Shown here piece by piece: positions 21,927 through 21,952 of a stretch of 21,952 nucleotides of DNA. The notes beneath the pieces are model-generated. The model made no database searches, was not told the origin of the DNA, and saw only the letters and a list, made by a program, of their open reading frames with translations. Within the stretch, counting starts at the first letter, position 1, and each line of letters starts with the position of its first letter. The translations under genes and the position numbers were made by a program. Source of the stretch: a virus; IMG/VR virus record IMGVR_UViG_3300042472_000523, positions 1 through 21,952 of that record. One strand, 5' to 3'.

Positions 21927-21952
21927 TTAAGATTTAACAGTCTTTGTAATAG
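21927..21952 (-). CDS. Possible C-terminus of a preceding late gene
   Basis: At the window edge one minus-strand frame reads ITKTVKS and stops at TAA 21927-21929, 18 bases before the chaperone start. In siphovirus order the major tail protein would lie here, and such short Thr/Lys ends fit it. Only seven residues are visible and the other frames are not all excluded, so this is tentative. Confidence 0.3.

Overview
The window looks like part of a tailed bacteriophage or prophage of a Bacteroidetes host. The evidence is very AT-rich DNA, A-rich leaders without Shine-Dalgarno boxes before most starts, a TAnnTTTG-type promoter element, Bacteroidetes-style signal peptides ending in A-Q, and a complete siphovirus-like tail and lysis block. 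Host and lifestyle are inferences. No integrase, terminase, portal or capsid gene lies in the window, so both ends are cut out of a larger genome.

Positions 1-8870 (plus strand) hold the early or metabolic half: about 22 short, tightly packed, often overlapping genes. The recognisable ones are an OB-fold-like protein (1991-2395), a RecB/Cas4-like PD-(D/E)XK nuclease (2698-3594), a nucleotide cassette of flavin-dependent thymidylate synthase ThyX, a dATP/dGTP diphosphohydrolase-like protein (DUF5664 type) and dCTP deaminase (4800-6620), and a RuvC-like Holliday junction resolvase (7929-8387). Three intrinsic terminators and two copies of a palindrome-containing promoter divide this half into operons. 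The gap at 4310-4589 carries no convincing gene. It holds a candidate structured RNA with tRNA-like acceptor, D and T arms, followed by an 11-bp triplet repeat.

Positions 8871-21952 (minus strand) hold the late half, read towards the left and meeting the early half at a strong terminator (8871-8900). In transcription order it contains a tail assembly chaperone pair joined by a -1 frameshift site (A AAA AAC), the tape measure protein, a large tail-tip or hub protein, a small fibre-linker protein, two very large fibre-like proteins, a secreted protein, a holin, a small unknown protein and an N-acetylmuramoyl-L-alanine amidase.

The most striking points are these. (1) The frameshift site is precise and the downstream reading frame stays open although it has no start codon of its own. 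(2) Protein modules are reused between tail tip and fibres: a carbohydrate-binding-like jelly-roll and an 'LTWT...NGQ...QY' module. (3) Three consecutive late proteins have Sec-type export signals, which is odd for virion proteins assembled in the cytoplasm. (4) A tRNA-like RNA element sits between early genes. (5) A duplicated operator-like palindrome overlaps two promoters.
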